Notes under the pieces: generated by a model
Databases searched by the model: none
What the model saw: only the letters and a program-made list of their open reading frames with translations
What the model was told of the DNA's origin: nothing
Assembly (NCBI RefSeq): GCF_004005865.1
Contig: NZ_SACN01000001.1
Span: forward strand, 2,294,001 to 2,358,000
Source: Sphingomonas crocodyli
GTDB lineage: Bacteria > Pseudomonadota > Alphaproteobacteria > Sphingomonadales > Sphingomonadaceae
Direction of reading: 5' to 3'
Length of the DNA stretch: 64,000 bases
Made by a program: the position numbers and the translations under genes
In this document: positions 8,659 through 16,740 of the stretch, one piece after another
Numbering within the stretch: the stretch's first letter is position 1
Layout: each line of letters opens with the position of its first letter

Positions 8659-9417
8659 ATGATCGCACTCATCTCCCCGGCCAAATCGCTCGATTATAAG
8701 AGCCCGCTACCGTCGCTGATGCCCACCACGCCGCGCTTTGCCGAAGAAGCGCTGGAAACCGCGGCGGCCGCGGCGAAACTTGGTCCGAAGAAGCTGTCCA
8801 AGCTGATGAGCATTTCGGACAAGCTCGCCCAACTCAACGCCGATCGCTACAAGGGATTCGCCGAGCAGGAGGAGCGCCCCGCGCTCTACGCCTTCTCGGG
8901 CGACGTCTATATCGGCTTCGAAGCCAAGACGCTAGATTCCCATGCGATCCGCTTCGCACAGGACCATGTTCGCATCCTTTCGGGCCTCTATGGCCTGCTG
9001 CGCCCGCTCGATCTGATCCGTCCCTATCGCCTTGAAATGGGCACGCGCTGGGCGCCGGGCCGCAAGAAGACGCTGTATGAGATGTGGGGCAACCGCATCT
9101 CCGACGCCCTCGCGGCCGACCTGCTCGAAGATGGATCGAACGTGATCGTCAATCTCGCGAGCAAGGAATATTGGCACGCGGTAGAGCAGGCCCCGCCCAA
9201 GGGCGTCCGCATCATCACGATCGATTTTCGTGAGGAACGGCCGACCGGCCTCGTCTTCAACAGCTTCGGCGCGAAGCGCGCGCGCGGTATGATGGCGCGC
9301 TGGATGTGCGAGCATCATGTGACCGATCCCGAAGGGCTGAAGGGTTTCGACAGCGACGGTTATCGCTTCGACAGCATTGAAGGCGACGTGTGGCGCTTCG
9401 TGAAGGCGATGGGCTAG
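8659..9417 (+). CDS. yaaA: Peroxide stress protein YaaA (DUF328)
   Basis: A 252-residue cytoplasmic protein of the YaaA/UPF0246 family. The diagnostic start MIALISPAKSLDYKSPLP and the internal LSGLYGLLRPLDLIRPYRLE, NLASKEYW and VFNSFGAKRARGMMARWM are all present, and the length is typical. In E. coli YaaA limits free intracellular iron and so protects DNA and proteins during hydrogen peroxide stress; transfer of that role is by family. The gene stands alone, with convergent membrane-protein gene downstream. No OxyR-like site was recognised by eye. Confidence 0.95.
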   Translation: MIALISPAKSLDYKSPLPSLMPTTPRFAEEALETAAAAAKLGPKKLSKLMSISDKLAQLNADRYKGFAEQEERPALYAFSGDVYIGFEAKTLDSHAIRFAQDHVRILSGLYGLLRPLDLIRPYRLEMGTRWAPGRKKTLYEMWGNRISDALAADLLEDGSNVIVNLASKEYWHAVEQAPPKGVRIITIDFREERPTGLVFNSFGAKRARGMMARWMCEHHVTDPEGLKGFDSDGYRFDSIEGDVWRFVKAMG

Positions 9418-9429
9418 CCCCCCTCGCCT

Positions 9430-10503
9430 TCACTCCGTATCGATCGCCTGCTGTTCACGCTGTTCGCGCCGCACGTCGGCGAAGATGCTCCATACGGCCA
9501 TGAACAACGCCGCCATTACCGGGCCGATCACGAAACCGCTGAACCCGAAAATCTCGACGCCGCCCAGTGTAGAGATCAGCACGACATAATCGGGCATACT
9601 CGTGTCACGGCCCACCAGGATCGGGCGCAGGACATTGTCGACCATGCCGATGATGAACACGCCGGCGAAAATCAGGATCAGCCCGCTCGCCAGTTCGCCG
9701 CTGATCAGCAGATAGGCGGCCACCGGCACCCAGACGATCCCGGCCCCAATCGCCGGAAGCAGCGAGAACAATCCCATCGCAACGGCCCACAGCACAGCCG
9801 CGTGGATGCCCAGCGCCCAGAAGGTTATGCCACCGATCGATCCCTGAACGATGGCGACGATCAGGCTGCCCTTGATCGTCGCGCGAACGACCGTGACGAA
9901 CTGGTGGAACAACGCCCGGCGATGTTCGGTCTCCAGTGGGATCGACCGATCGAACTTGCCCGCCAGCGATCGCCCGTCGCGCAGCAGGAAGAAGGTGAGA
10001 TAGAGCATCACGCCCAGCGCCAGCGTGAAGCCGAATGCCTGCTGCCCGATAGAGAAGGCTTGCGTCGCAAACATCTGGAAACGGCTGGTGATGCCCGCCG
10101 ATAGCTTGTCCCGCACCGCCGGCAGGTTCGACAGGCCGAAGCGATCGAGCAGGTTTGATGCCCATTGCGGCAGAACCGACTGGAACTGTTCGAAATAATG
10201 ATTGAAGTCGATCTGGCCCGACTGGATCAGATTATAGACGCTCACCACCTCCTGCAAGACGAACATCGTCAGCAGGATCAACGGAATCACGACGATCGCG
10301 AGCACCGCAAGCAAGGTTATCAGCGCGGCGCGATTGGACTTTCCCGGCCAGCGGCTCAGCAGCTTTTGCTGCATCGGATCGAACAGGATCGCGACGACCA
10401 CCGCCCACAGGATCGCGCCGAAGAAGGGCGAAATGATCCAGATCAGCACCAGCGAGACTGCCAGCACGAGCAGCAGGAAGCTCTTTTCCTCAAGCGCGCG
10501 CAT
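9430..10503 (-). CDS. AI-2E family (PerM/YdiK-like) membrane protein
   Basis: A 357-residue polytopic inner-membrane protein. Hydrophobic segments occur at the N-terminus (FLLLVLAVSLVLIWIISPFF, AILWAVVVAILF), after residue 60 (AALITLLAVLAIVVIPLILL), around 155-175, and as a C-terminal cluster (GSIGGITFWALGIHAAVLWA, GLILIFAGVFIIGMVDNVLR, FGFSGFVIGPVMAALFMAVW). The DNVLRPILVGRDTSMPDYVV and STLGGVEIFGFSGFVIGP blocks are characteristic of this family. Members export small molecules or ions; the substrate is not predictable here. It is convergent with yaaA and divergent from the small membrane-peptide gene. Confidence 0.9.
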   Translation of the reverse strand: MRALEEKSFLLLVLAVSLVLIWIISPFFGAILWAVVVAILFDPMQQKLLSRWPGKSNRAALITLLAVLAIVVIPLILLTMFVLQEVVSVYNLIQSGQIDFNHYFEQFQSVLPQWASNLLDRFGLSNLPAVRDKLSAGITSRFQMFATQAFSIGQQAFGFTLALGVMLYLTFFLLRDGRSLAGKFDRSIPLETEHRRALFHQFVTVVRATIKGSLIVAIVQGSIGGITFWALGIHAAVLWAVAMGLFSLLPAIGAGIVWVPVAAYLLISGELASGLILIFAGVFIIGMVDNVLRPILVGRDTSMPDYVVLISTLGGVEIFGFSGFVIGPVMAALFMAVWSIFADVRREQREQQAIDTE

Positions 10504-10639
10504 AATCCCCCTTTTGCGATCCCTCGTAGCCCATCGGGCCTATCAACAACTCCGTCGCAAACGCAACCGCGGCGCCTTGGTTCACCGGAACATCGATAAC
10601 AGCCGCCCGTTGGTGTCTGAGGAGAATGGAGGTTTTGCC

Positions 10640-10810
10640 ATGAACAGCCGAGTTCACCCGACCGATCAGGACAAGGGCAATGGCGTCGAACTGTCGACTG
10701 AAGAGGCCCGCGCCGGCGCCACGCCGCACATGACGCGTTACATCCTCGGATGGGGGCTTGCGCTCGTGCTGCTCGCCTTCATCGTCCTGCTCGCGACACA
10801 TATGATCTGA
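10640..10810 (+). CDS. Small single-span membrane protein (56 aa)
   Basis: A 56-residue peptide starting MNSRVHPTDQDKGNGVELST. Residues about 33-53 (YILGWGLALVLLAFIVLLAT) form one membrane helix; the first 32 residues are polar and charged. The sequence GGAGAATGGAGG upstream supplies a good ribosome binding site and fixes this ATG. No function is recognised. It lies between the divergent AI-2E family gene and gyrA. Codon use matches its neighbours, so it is probably a real gene. Confidence 0.65.
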   Translation: MNSRVHPTDQDKGNGVELSTEEARAGATPHMTRYILGWGLALVLLAFIVLLATHMI

Positions 10811-10915
10811 TAGACGTTCAGCGAGGCTTTGCCTTCGCCGTCCGCATTGGCTAGGAGCGTGTCACCCGCCTGTCATGGCGCGTGACACAGCTTCAACGAT
10901 ACGGACACGACTCCT

Positions 10916-13672
10916 TTGGCCAGCGTACCGCCGCCCATCGAAAACAGCGATATCTCCCCGATCTCGATCGTCGACGAGATGAAGTCGAGTTATCTCGACT
11001 ATGCGATGTCGGTCATCGTCGCGCGCGCCCTGCCCGACGTTCGAGACGGCCTGAAGCCGGTCCACCGCCGCATTCTCTATGCCAGCCAGGAAGGCGGCTT
11101 CGTCCCCGGCCGTCCCTATCGTAAATCGGCGAAGATCGTCGGCGACGTGATGGGTAATTACCATCCGCACGGCGACAGCGCGATCTACATGGCCCTTGCG
11201 CGCATGGCGCAGGACTGGTCGATGCGCGTCACGCTGATCGACGGCCAGGGCAATTTCGGGTCGATGGATCCCGATCTTCCGGCGTCGATGCGTTATACCG
11301 AAGCGCGTCTCAGCAAGGCGGCGATGGCGCTGCTGCAGGATTTCGACAAGGACACCGTCGATTTCCAGCCCAATTATGACGGATCGCTGCAGGAGCCGCA
11401 GGTTCTGCCCGCGCGCTTCCCGAACCTGCTCGTCAACGGCGCCGGCGGCATCGCGGTCGGCATGGCGACCAACATTCCGCCGCACAATCTGGGCGAAGTG
11501 ATCGCGGCCTGTAAGGCCTATATCGCCGATGGCGGCATCACGATCGACCAGTTGCACGAAATCATCCCCGGCCCGGACTTCCCGACCGGCGCGCTGATCC
11601 TCGGCAAGGGCGGCGCACGGAACGCCTATCATACCGGCAAGGGCTCGATCATCATGCGCTCGCGCCATGATATCGAGGAAGGCCGTGGCGATCGCCGCTC
11701 GATCGTCCTGACCGAAATTCCCTTCCAGGTCGGCAAGTCGGCACTGGTCGAAGGAATCGCCGAAGCCGCCAAGGACAAGAGGATCGAAGGCGTCAGCGAT
11801 ATTCGCGACGAATCGAGCCGCTTCGGCGTCCGCATCGTTATCGATCTGAAGCGCGATGCGACCCCGGAAGTCGTCCTCAACCAGCTGTGGCGCCACACGC
11901 AGGCGCAGACGAGCTTCCCGGCGAACATGCTCGCGATCCGTGGCGGCCGCCCGGAAACGCTGAACCTGCGCGACATCATCGAAAGCTTCGTCAAGTTCCG
12001 CGAAGAGGTGATCACCCGCCGATCGAAGTTCGAACTGGCAAAGGCCCGCGACCGTGCACACATCTTGCTCGGCCTCGTCATCGCGGTCACCAATCTCGAC
12101 GAAGTGGTGCGCATCATCCGCGCCTCGGCCAGCCCGGCCGAAGCCCGCGCCGCGCTGCTGTCGCGCGAATGGCCGCGCAACGAGATCGAAAGCTACATCA
12201 AGCTGGTCGAGGCGGTCGAAACGATCGAGAGCGCCGAAACCTACACGCTCAGCGATGTTCAGGTCCGCGCGATCCTCGATCTGCGCCTCCACCGCCTGAC
12301 CGCGCTGGGCCGCGACGAAATCGGCGACGAACTCGCCAAGCTTGCCACCTCGATCGCCGAACTGCTCTACATCCTGTCGGATCGTGCGCGTCTCTACGAA
12401 GTGATGGTCGAGGAATTCGACGCGATCCTCGCCGAGTTCGCAACTCCGCGTAAGACCACGATCGCGCCCGCCGGCGACACGATCGACGACGAGGATCTGA
12501 TCGAGCGCGAGGACATGGTCGTCACCGTCACCCTCGGCGGCTACATCAAGCGCACGTCGCTCGACACCTTCCGTGCGCAGAAGCGTGGCGGCAAGGGGCG
12601 CTCGGCGATGGGCACGAAGGATGAAGACGCGGTCATCGAGCTGTTCGTGACCAGCACGCACACACCCGTCCTGTTCTTCTCCGATCACGGCAAGGTCTAT
12701 CGCAAGAAGGTGTGGCGCCTGCCCGAAGGCGCGCCGCAGGCCCGCGGTCGCCCGATGATCAACCTGTTGCCGCTCGCTCCGGGAGAGAAGATCACCACCG
12801 TCCTCCCCCTACCCGAGGATGAGGAAAGCTGGGGTTCGCTCCACGTCGTCTTCGCGACGGCGCACGGCAATGTCCGCCGCAACTCGATGGACGCCTTCGC
12901 CAACGTGCCCACCAACGGCAAGTTCGCGATGCGCTTCGAAGAAGATGCGACCGATCGCCTGATCGGGGTCGCCGTCCTCACCGAAGAAGATGACGTCCTT
13001 CTCGCCACCCGCGGCGGCAAGGCGATCCGCTTCGCCGCGACCGAAGTGCGCGAGTTCCAGAGCCGCACCTCCACCGGCGTTCGCGGCATCAGTCTGAAGG
13101 ATGGCGACGAGGTCATCTCGCTGTCGATCCTCAAGGGCTTCGACGCGACCACCGAGGAGCGCGACGCCTATCTCAAGGCGGCGCCGTGGAAGGAAGGCGA
13201 GCGCGAAGCGACCCTGCCCGACGATCGCATGGCCGAGTTCCAGGCGGCCGAGGAGTTCATCCTCACCGTCTGCGCCAATGGCTATGGCAAGCGTTCGTCC
13301 GCTTTCGAATATCGCCGGACCGGCCGTGGCGGCCAGGGCATCGGCAATATCGACAATCTGGAGCGTAATGGCCCGGTCGTCGCCAGCTTCCCCGCGCATA
13401 ATGGCGAACAGCTGATCCTGGTCACCGATCAGGCGAAGATGATCCGCATGTCGGTGGGCGACACCCGCGTCATCGGCCGCAATTCGGCCGGCGTCCGCCT
13501 GTTCCACGTCGCCGACGACGAGCATGTCGTCGGCGCCGCGCGGATCGAGGAAAGCGAGGAGGAAGCCGAAGCGGATCTGTCCGACGGCACTACTGAAATC
13601 GCGCCTTCGGACGATGCCGACACTGGCTCCGATCTTGCCGATGGCGGCGAAGCGGACGACGCCGGGGAATAA
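10916..13672 (+). CDS. gyrA: DNA gyrase subunit A
   Basis: A 918-residue type II topoisomerase subunit that breaks and rejoins DNA during ATP-driven negative supercoiling together with GyrB. The N-terminus reads [20 protein letters not shown], with the winged-helix and active-site Tyr region ([12 protein letters not shown]). The GyrA-box QKRGGKGRS at the start of the C-terminal beta-pinwheel separates it from ParC. The last ~35 residues are acidic ([12 protein letters not shown] onward), as usual in GyrA. The start codon is TTG with no clear Shine-Dalgarno; an in-frame ATG at 10979 would remove 21 residues. In the quinolone region the E. coli Ser83 position is Ser (residue 88) and the Asp87 position is Met (residue 92). 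Confidence 0.95.
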   Translation: MASVPPPIENSDISPISIVDEMKSSYLDYAMSVIVARALPDVRDGLKPVHRRILYASQEGGFVPGRPYRKSAKIVGDVMGNYHPHGDSAIYMALARMAQDWSMRVTLIDGQGNFGSMDPDLPASMRYTEARLSKAAMALLQDFDKDTVDFQPNYDGSLQEPQVLPARFPNLLVNGAGGIAVGMATNIPPHNLGEVIAACKAYIADGGITIDQLHEIIPGPDFPTGALILGKGGARNAYHTGKGSIIMRSRHDIEEGRGDRRSIVLTEIPFQVGKSALVEGIAEAAKDKRIEGVSDIRDESSRFGVRIVIDLKRDATPEVVLNQLWRHTQAQTSFPANMLAIRGGRPETLNLRDIIESFVKFREEVITRRSKFELAKARDRAHILLGLVIAVTNLDEVVRIIRASASPAEARAALLSREWPRNEIESYIKLVEAVETIESAETYTLSDVQVRAILDLRLHRLTALGRDEIGDELAKLATSIAELLYILSDRARLYEVMVEEFDAILAEFATPRKTTIAPAGDTIDDEDLIEREDMVVTVTLGGYIKRTSLDTFRAQKRGGKGRSAMGTKDEDAVIELFVTSTHTPVLFFSDHGKVYRKKVWRLPEGAPQARGRPMINLLPLAPGEKITTVLPLPEDEESWGSLHVVFATAHGNVRRNSMDAFANVPTNGKFAMRFEEDATDRLIGVAVLTEEDDVLLATRGGKAIRFAATEVREFQSRTSTGVRGISLKDGDEVISLSILKGFDATTEERDAYLKAAPWKEGEREATLPDDRMAEFQAAEEFILTVCANGYGKRSSAFEYRRTGRGGQGIGNIDNLERNGPVVASFPAHNGEQLILVTDQAKMIRMSVGDTRVIGRNSAGVRLFHVADDEHVVGAARIEESEEEAEADLSDGTTEIAPSDDADTGSDLADGGEADDAGE

Positions 13673-13731
13673 TCCTCCCCGCGCTTGACTTGAACGGGGC
13701 GGCCCCATAAGGACGCCGCTCCGCCAAGCAC

Positions 13732-13807
13732 GGCCCCTTCGTCTAGCGGTCTAGGACGTCGCCCTCTCACGGCGAAAACACGGGTTCGAGTCCCGTAGGG
13801 GTCACCA
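13732..13807 (+). tRNA. tRNA-Glu (anticodon CTC)
   Basis: A 76-base cloverleaf. Acceptor GGCCCCT pairs with AGGGGTC (one G-T), D-arm TCGTCTAGCGGTCTAGGA as in glutamate tRNAs, anticodon stem TCGCC/GGCGA enclosing CTCTCAC (anticodon CTC), T-arm CGGGTTCGAGTCCCG, and encoded CCA. It reads GAG, the commoner Glu codon in a G+C-rich genome. Confidence 0.92.
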
Positions 13808-13836
13808 GCGACCAAGGTCGCTTTCGCGGTTTTCTA

Positions 13837-13977
13837 TCAGATCGACGATACGAACAGGATCAGCCCGGTGCTGACCACCGTCAGGCAGATCGTGGCCGGT
13901 ATCGCGAACAGGATGTGGCGCAGCGTGTGATTGCGCCGTGGTTCGCCGTTAATGGTGGGATCTCGATCGTTCGTCAT
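13837..13977 (-). CDS. Small hydrophobic peptide (46 aa), tentative
   Basis: From MTNDRDPTINGEPRRNHTLR the peptide continues into one hydrophobic helix (HILFAIPATICLTVVSTGLI) and ends LFVSSI. The layout (short charged N-terminus, one membrane span) resembles small inner-membrane peptides often seen as conserved hypotheticals. An in-frame ATG further upstream (13987-13989) would add four residues. The ribosome binding site is weak, so the call is tentative. It faces the tRNA-Glu gene. Confidence 0.45.
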   Translation of the reverse strand: MTNDRDPTINGEPRRNHTLRHILFAIPATICLTVVSTGLILFVSSI

Positions 13978-14131
13978 GCCGACGATCATAGCGCACCGGA
14001 TATTGCGAAGCCGTAAAAGCGGGAAGTCGACGCGCGCGTGCGACCGATGCTCGATCCGGCATCCTTCCATGCTGAACCGCGTGCAGCGCAAGTCGTTAAC
14101 CAGTCGCCTCTAGAGTGATCGCGGCTTCATC

Positions 14132-15249
14132 ATGTTACAATCGCTCGACATATTCACGCTTGGCGTCTGCAGCACATTGGCCAGCAGCGCGTTCGGCACG
14201 GTGTTTTTCGCACTATGGCGGCGCGATCCCGCCGAACGACATCTTCTCCATTGGGCGTTGAGCAGCTGGATCTATGCCGTCGTTCTGGTCGGCCTGTTCG
14301 CTTCGGTCGGCCATAGTCTCGCGCTCGGCGCGATGTTCTTCGCGTTGATGGGTTTCACCGACATTCTTGTCGTCTCCGGCGTATATCGGCTCAACGGCGA
14401 GACGCCGTTCCGCCGCTGGATGATCGTGCCGATCCTCGCCCCGCCGATCGGCCATTCGCTTCCGATCCTGCTCGGTGTCGCGGATCATTCACCGCTGGCG
14501 GAGGTGAGCGAGGCGATCGGACTGGCGATCGCGATGGGGTTGTCCGGCCTTGCGGTTTTCGCGCGCGCAGCAGCTTCAATTCGCGCGGCCAGAAGATCGC
14601 GGGCCTCGCGCTCCTGGCCTATCTTCCCGGCTATCTCACCGTGATCGTCATCTCCTTGTGGTATCCGCAATCCAGCGCGCTGCTGCCGCGCATCCCGATG
14701 CTGTCGGATCAGCTGCTGCTCGGCATTCTCAACCTGAGCCTGCTCGCGATCCCGGCCGAACGCGCGCGCGAAAGGCTGCAGGCCGCCGCATCGCGCGATC
14801 CGTTGACCGGCGCCTGGAATCGCGATGGCCTCGCCCGGTTCGGCGCCGATCTGGTGGGGCCTGGTGCCGCCGTGCTCGCAATCGACGTCGATCATTTCAA
14901 GGCGATCAACGACGATCACGGACACGGATCGGGCGACGACGTCCTCGTCGCGGTCGCAGACACTGCGAACAGCCTCGTCGCGCCGCAAAAGGGCGCGGTG
15001 TTCCGGATCGGGGGCGACGAGTTTCTCGCCATCCTGCCCCGATGCGACGCGGCCAAGAGCCGACAGATCGCCGATCGGCTCCGCCGCTTCGATCAGGGCG
15101 ACGGACTGCCCGACTGCACGCTCAGCATCGGCATCGCGCTGGTCGAAACCCCCACGCTCGACGTCGAAGCGGCGATCAGGAGCGCGGACGACGCGCTCTA
15201 TCGCGCCAAGGCGCTCGGCCGCGATCGCATTCACCTTGTGACGGCCTGA
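14132..15249 (+). pseudogene. Membrane-anchored diguanylate cyclase (GGDEF), frameshifted
   Basis: Two open frames together make one recognisable protein. The first (14132-14644) encodes five or more hydrophobic segments (IFTLGVCSTLASSAFGTVFF, IYAVVLVGLFASVGHSLALG). The second frame, open before 14581, continues the membrane part (IAGLALLAYLPGYLTVIVIS) and then a GGDEF domain (RDPLTGAWNRDGLARF, IDVDHFKAINDDHGHGSGDD, FRIGGDEFLAILPR). The frames part at a CGCGCGCGC tract (14560-14568): removing one CG joins them into ...VFARSSFNSRGQKIAG... An RxxD inhibitory site is not seen. Possibilities are a real mutation, repeat slippage, a sequencing error, or two proteins, since the first stop overlaps a GTG as GTGA at 14641. 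The intact enzyme would make cyclic di-GMP. Confidence 0.75.
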
Positions 15250-15350
15250 GCGGGCCACAAGGATCCATTAACCATATTTGCCTAGGAAGACGCACGAACC
15301 GTCCGTGATGTCGCGGATGGTCTGAAACCCTTCGCGGCAAGGATGTCGAT

Positions 15351-16718
15351 ATGATCCCGAAGCTCATCCACTTCATCTGGGTCGGCAATGAAGCCAAACG
15401 CCCGGATAATTGCATGGAGAGCTGGCGCACGCTCAATCCGGGCTGGGAATTCCGGGTGTGGGGCAATGCCGAGCTGAACGGGATCGACTGGGTCAACGCC
15501 AAGCACATGACCGCGATGTACGATCGCGAATTGAATGGCGTTGCGGATATGATGCGATGGGAAATCCTGCACGCGCATGGCGGCATCGTAGTCGACGCGG
15601 ACAGCATCGCGCTGCGCCCGCTCGACGATCATCTGCTCGATTGCGAAGCCTTCGCCTGCTGGGAGAATGAGATCGTTCGCCCCGGTCTGATCGCCGCAGG
15701 CTATTTCGGGTCGGTCGCGGGCAATCCCTTCGTCAAGCAGATCATCGACGATATCGCCGCCGAACCTTCGGTGACGCACGATACCGCGTGGAAGACGGTC
15801 GGCCCGCTGCGCCTGACCGAAAGCTATCGCACCTACGGCTATTCGAAGCTGCGCATCTACCCGAGCCACTATTTCATCCCGAAGCACTTCAGCGGCGTCG
15901 CCTATGACGGCAATGATCCGGTCTATGCGCACCAGCTCTGGGGTTCGACCCGCGCCTCCTATGACGAAATCCGTCAGGTCGATGTCGACGCGGTGCAGGG
16001 CGACTTCGGCGTGGTCGAAGCCGTCGCGCCGGTCGCCGCTGCACCTGTTGCGGCCCCTGCCCCGGCTCCCGTAGCCACCGCGCCGCAGGTGACGGGTTCG
16101 CGGCTGGAGACGATCCACGATCCCTATTTCGTCCAGAAGGTCGAGATCAGCACCGAGATCGCCACGGTCAACCGCCTCGAACTGTTCCTGAACATCTGCC
16201 GCGGCAAGCGTGTACTGCATGTCGGGTGCGCCGACTGGCCGATCACCGATCCGGCGACCTCGCTCCACCTCGCGCTCGAAGCCGTATGCGCGCAGCTCGA
16301 CGGCGTCGATCCGCATGTCGAGGCGCTCGCCCAGCTCGAACCCTATGTCAGCGGTCGCCTGTTCGGCAGCCTCGACGACGTGACTGACAGCTATGACGTC
16401 GTGCTCGTCCCCGAGGTGCTGGAGCACGTGCCCAACGTCGACGATTTCCTGAAGTCGCTCGAGCGGGTCGATGCGTCGACCTTCTTCATCTCGGTGCCCG
16501 ATGCGTTCCAGTGCCGCGGCGGCCATTTCGACTATATCGACGGCGCGCAGACCTTCGTCGAGGTCGTCCATCCGGACCACAACGTCTGGTACACGCCCTA
16601 CACCTTCGCCAACACGATCCGGAAATATAGCGATCTCCAGATCGAGCAGATGTGGTTCTTCAATCGCATCTCGATCCTCGCGCTGCTGAGCAAGCCCGCG
16701 CTGGCGATGGCCGCCTGA
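15351..16718 (+). CDS. Two-domain glycosyltransferase (GT32-like) / SAM-methyltransferase-like protein
   Basis: A 455-residue protein. Residues 1-220 look like a DXD-sugar-binding glycosyltransferase of the capsular/GT32 type: IPKLIHFIWVGNE at the start, ADMMRWEILHAHGGIVVDAD with the metal-binding Asp82-x-Asp84, and LRLTESY. An Ala/Pro linker (about 224-246) leads to a second domain with a Rossmann-type SAM motif (GKRVLHVGCADW) and DVVLVPEVLEHVPN, as in class I methyltransferases. A good ribosome site AAGGA lies 7 bases before the ATG. The next gene, 22 bases downstream, is a TPR-GT41 transferase. I infer a pair that builds and methylates a glycan on a protein or surface polymer. Confidence 0.8.
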   Translation: MIPKLIHFIWVGNEAKRPDNCMESWRTLNPGWEFRVWGNAELNGIDWVNAKHMTAMYDRELNGVADMMRWEILHAHGGIVVDADSIALRPLDDHLLDCEAFACWENEIVRPGLIAAGYFGSVAGNPFVKQIIDDIAAEPSVTHDTAWKTVGPLRLTESYRTYGYSKLRIYPSHYFIPKHFSGVAYDGNDPVYAHQLWGSTRASYDEIRQVDVDAVQGDFGVVEAVAPVAAAPVAAPAPAPVATAPQVTGSRLETIHDPYFVQKVEISTEIATVNRLELFLNICRGKRVLHVGCADWPITDPATSLHLALEAVCAQLDGVDPHVEALAQLEPYVSGRLFGSLDDVTDSYDVVLVPEVLEHVPNVDDFLKSLERVDASTFFISVPDAFQCRGGHFDYIDGAQTFVEVVHPDHNVWYTPYTFANTIRKYSDLQIEQMWFFNRISILALLSKPALAMAA

Positions 16719-16740
16719 TCCCTTCGGAGAGACCGATCCC

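Noticed and set aside
10916..13672. Calling the topoisomerase ParC
   Set aside because: The GyrA-box QKRGGKG and the long acidic C-terminus indicate GyrA.
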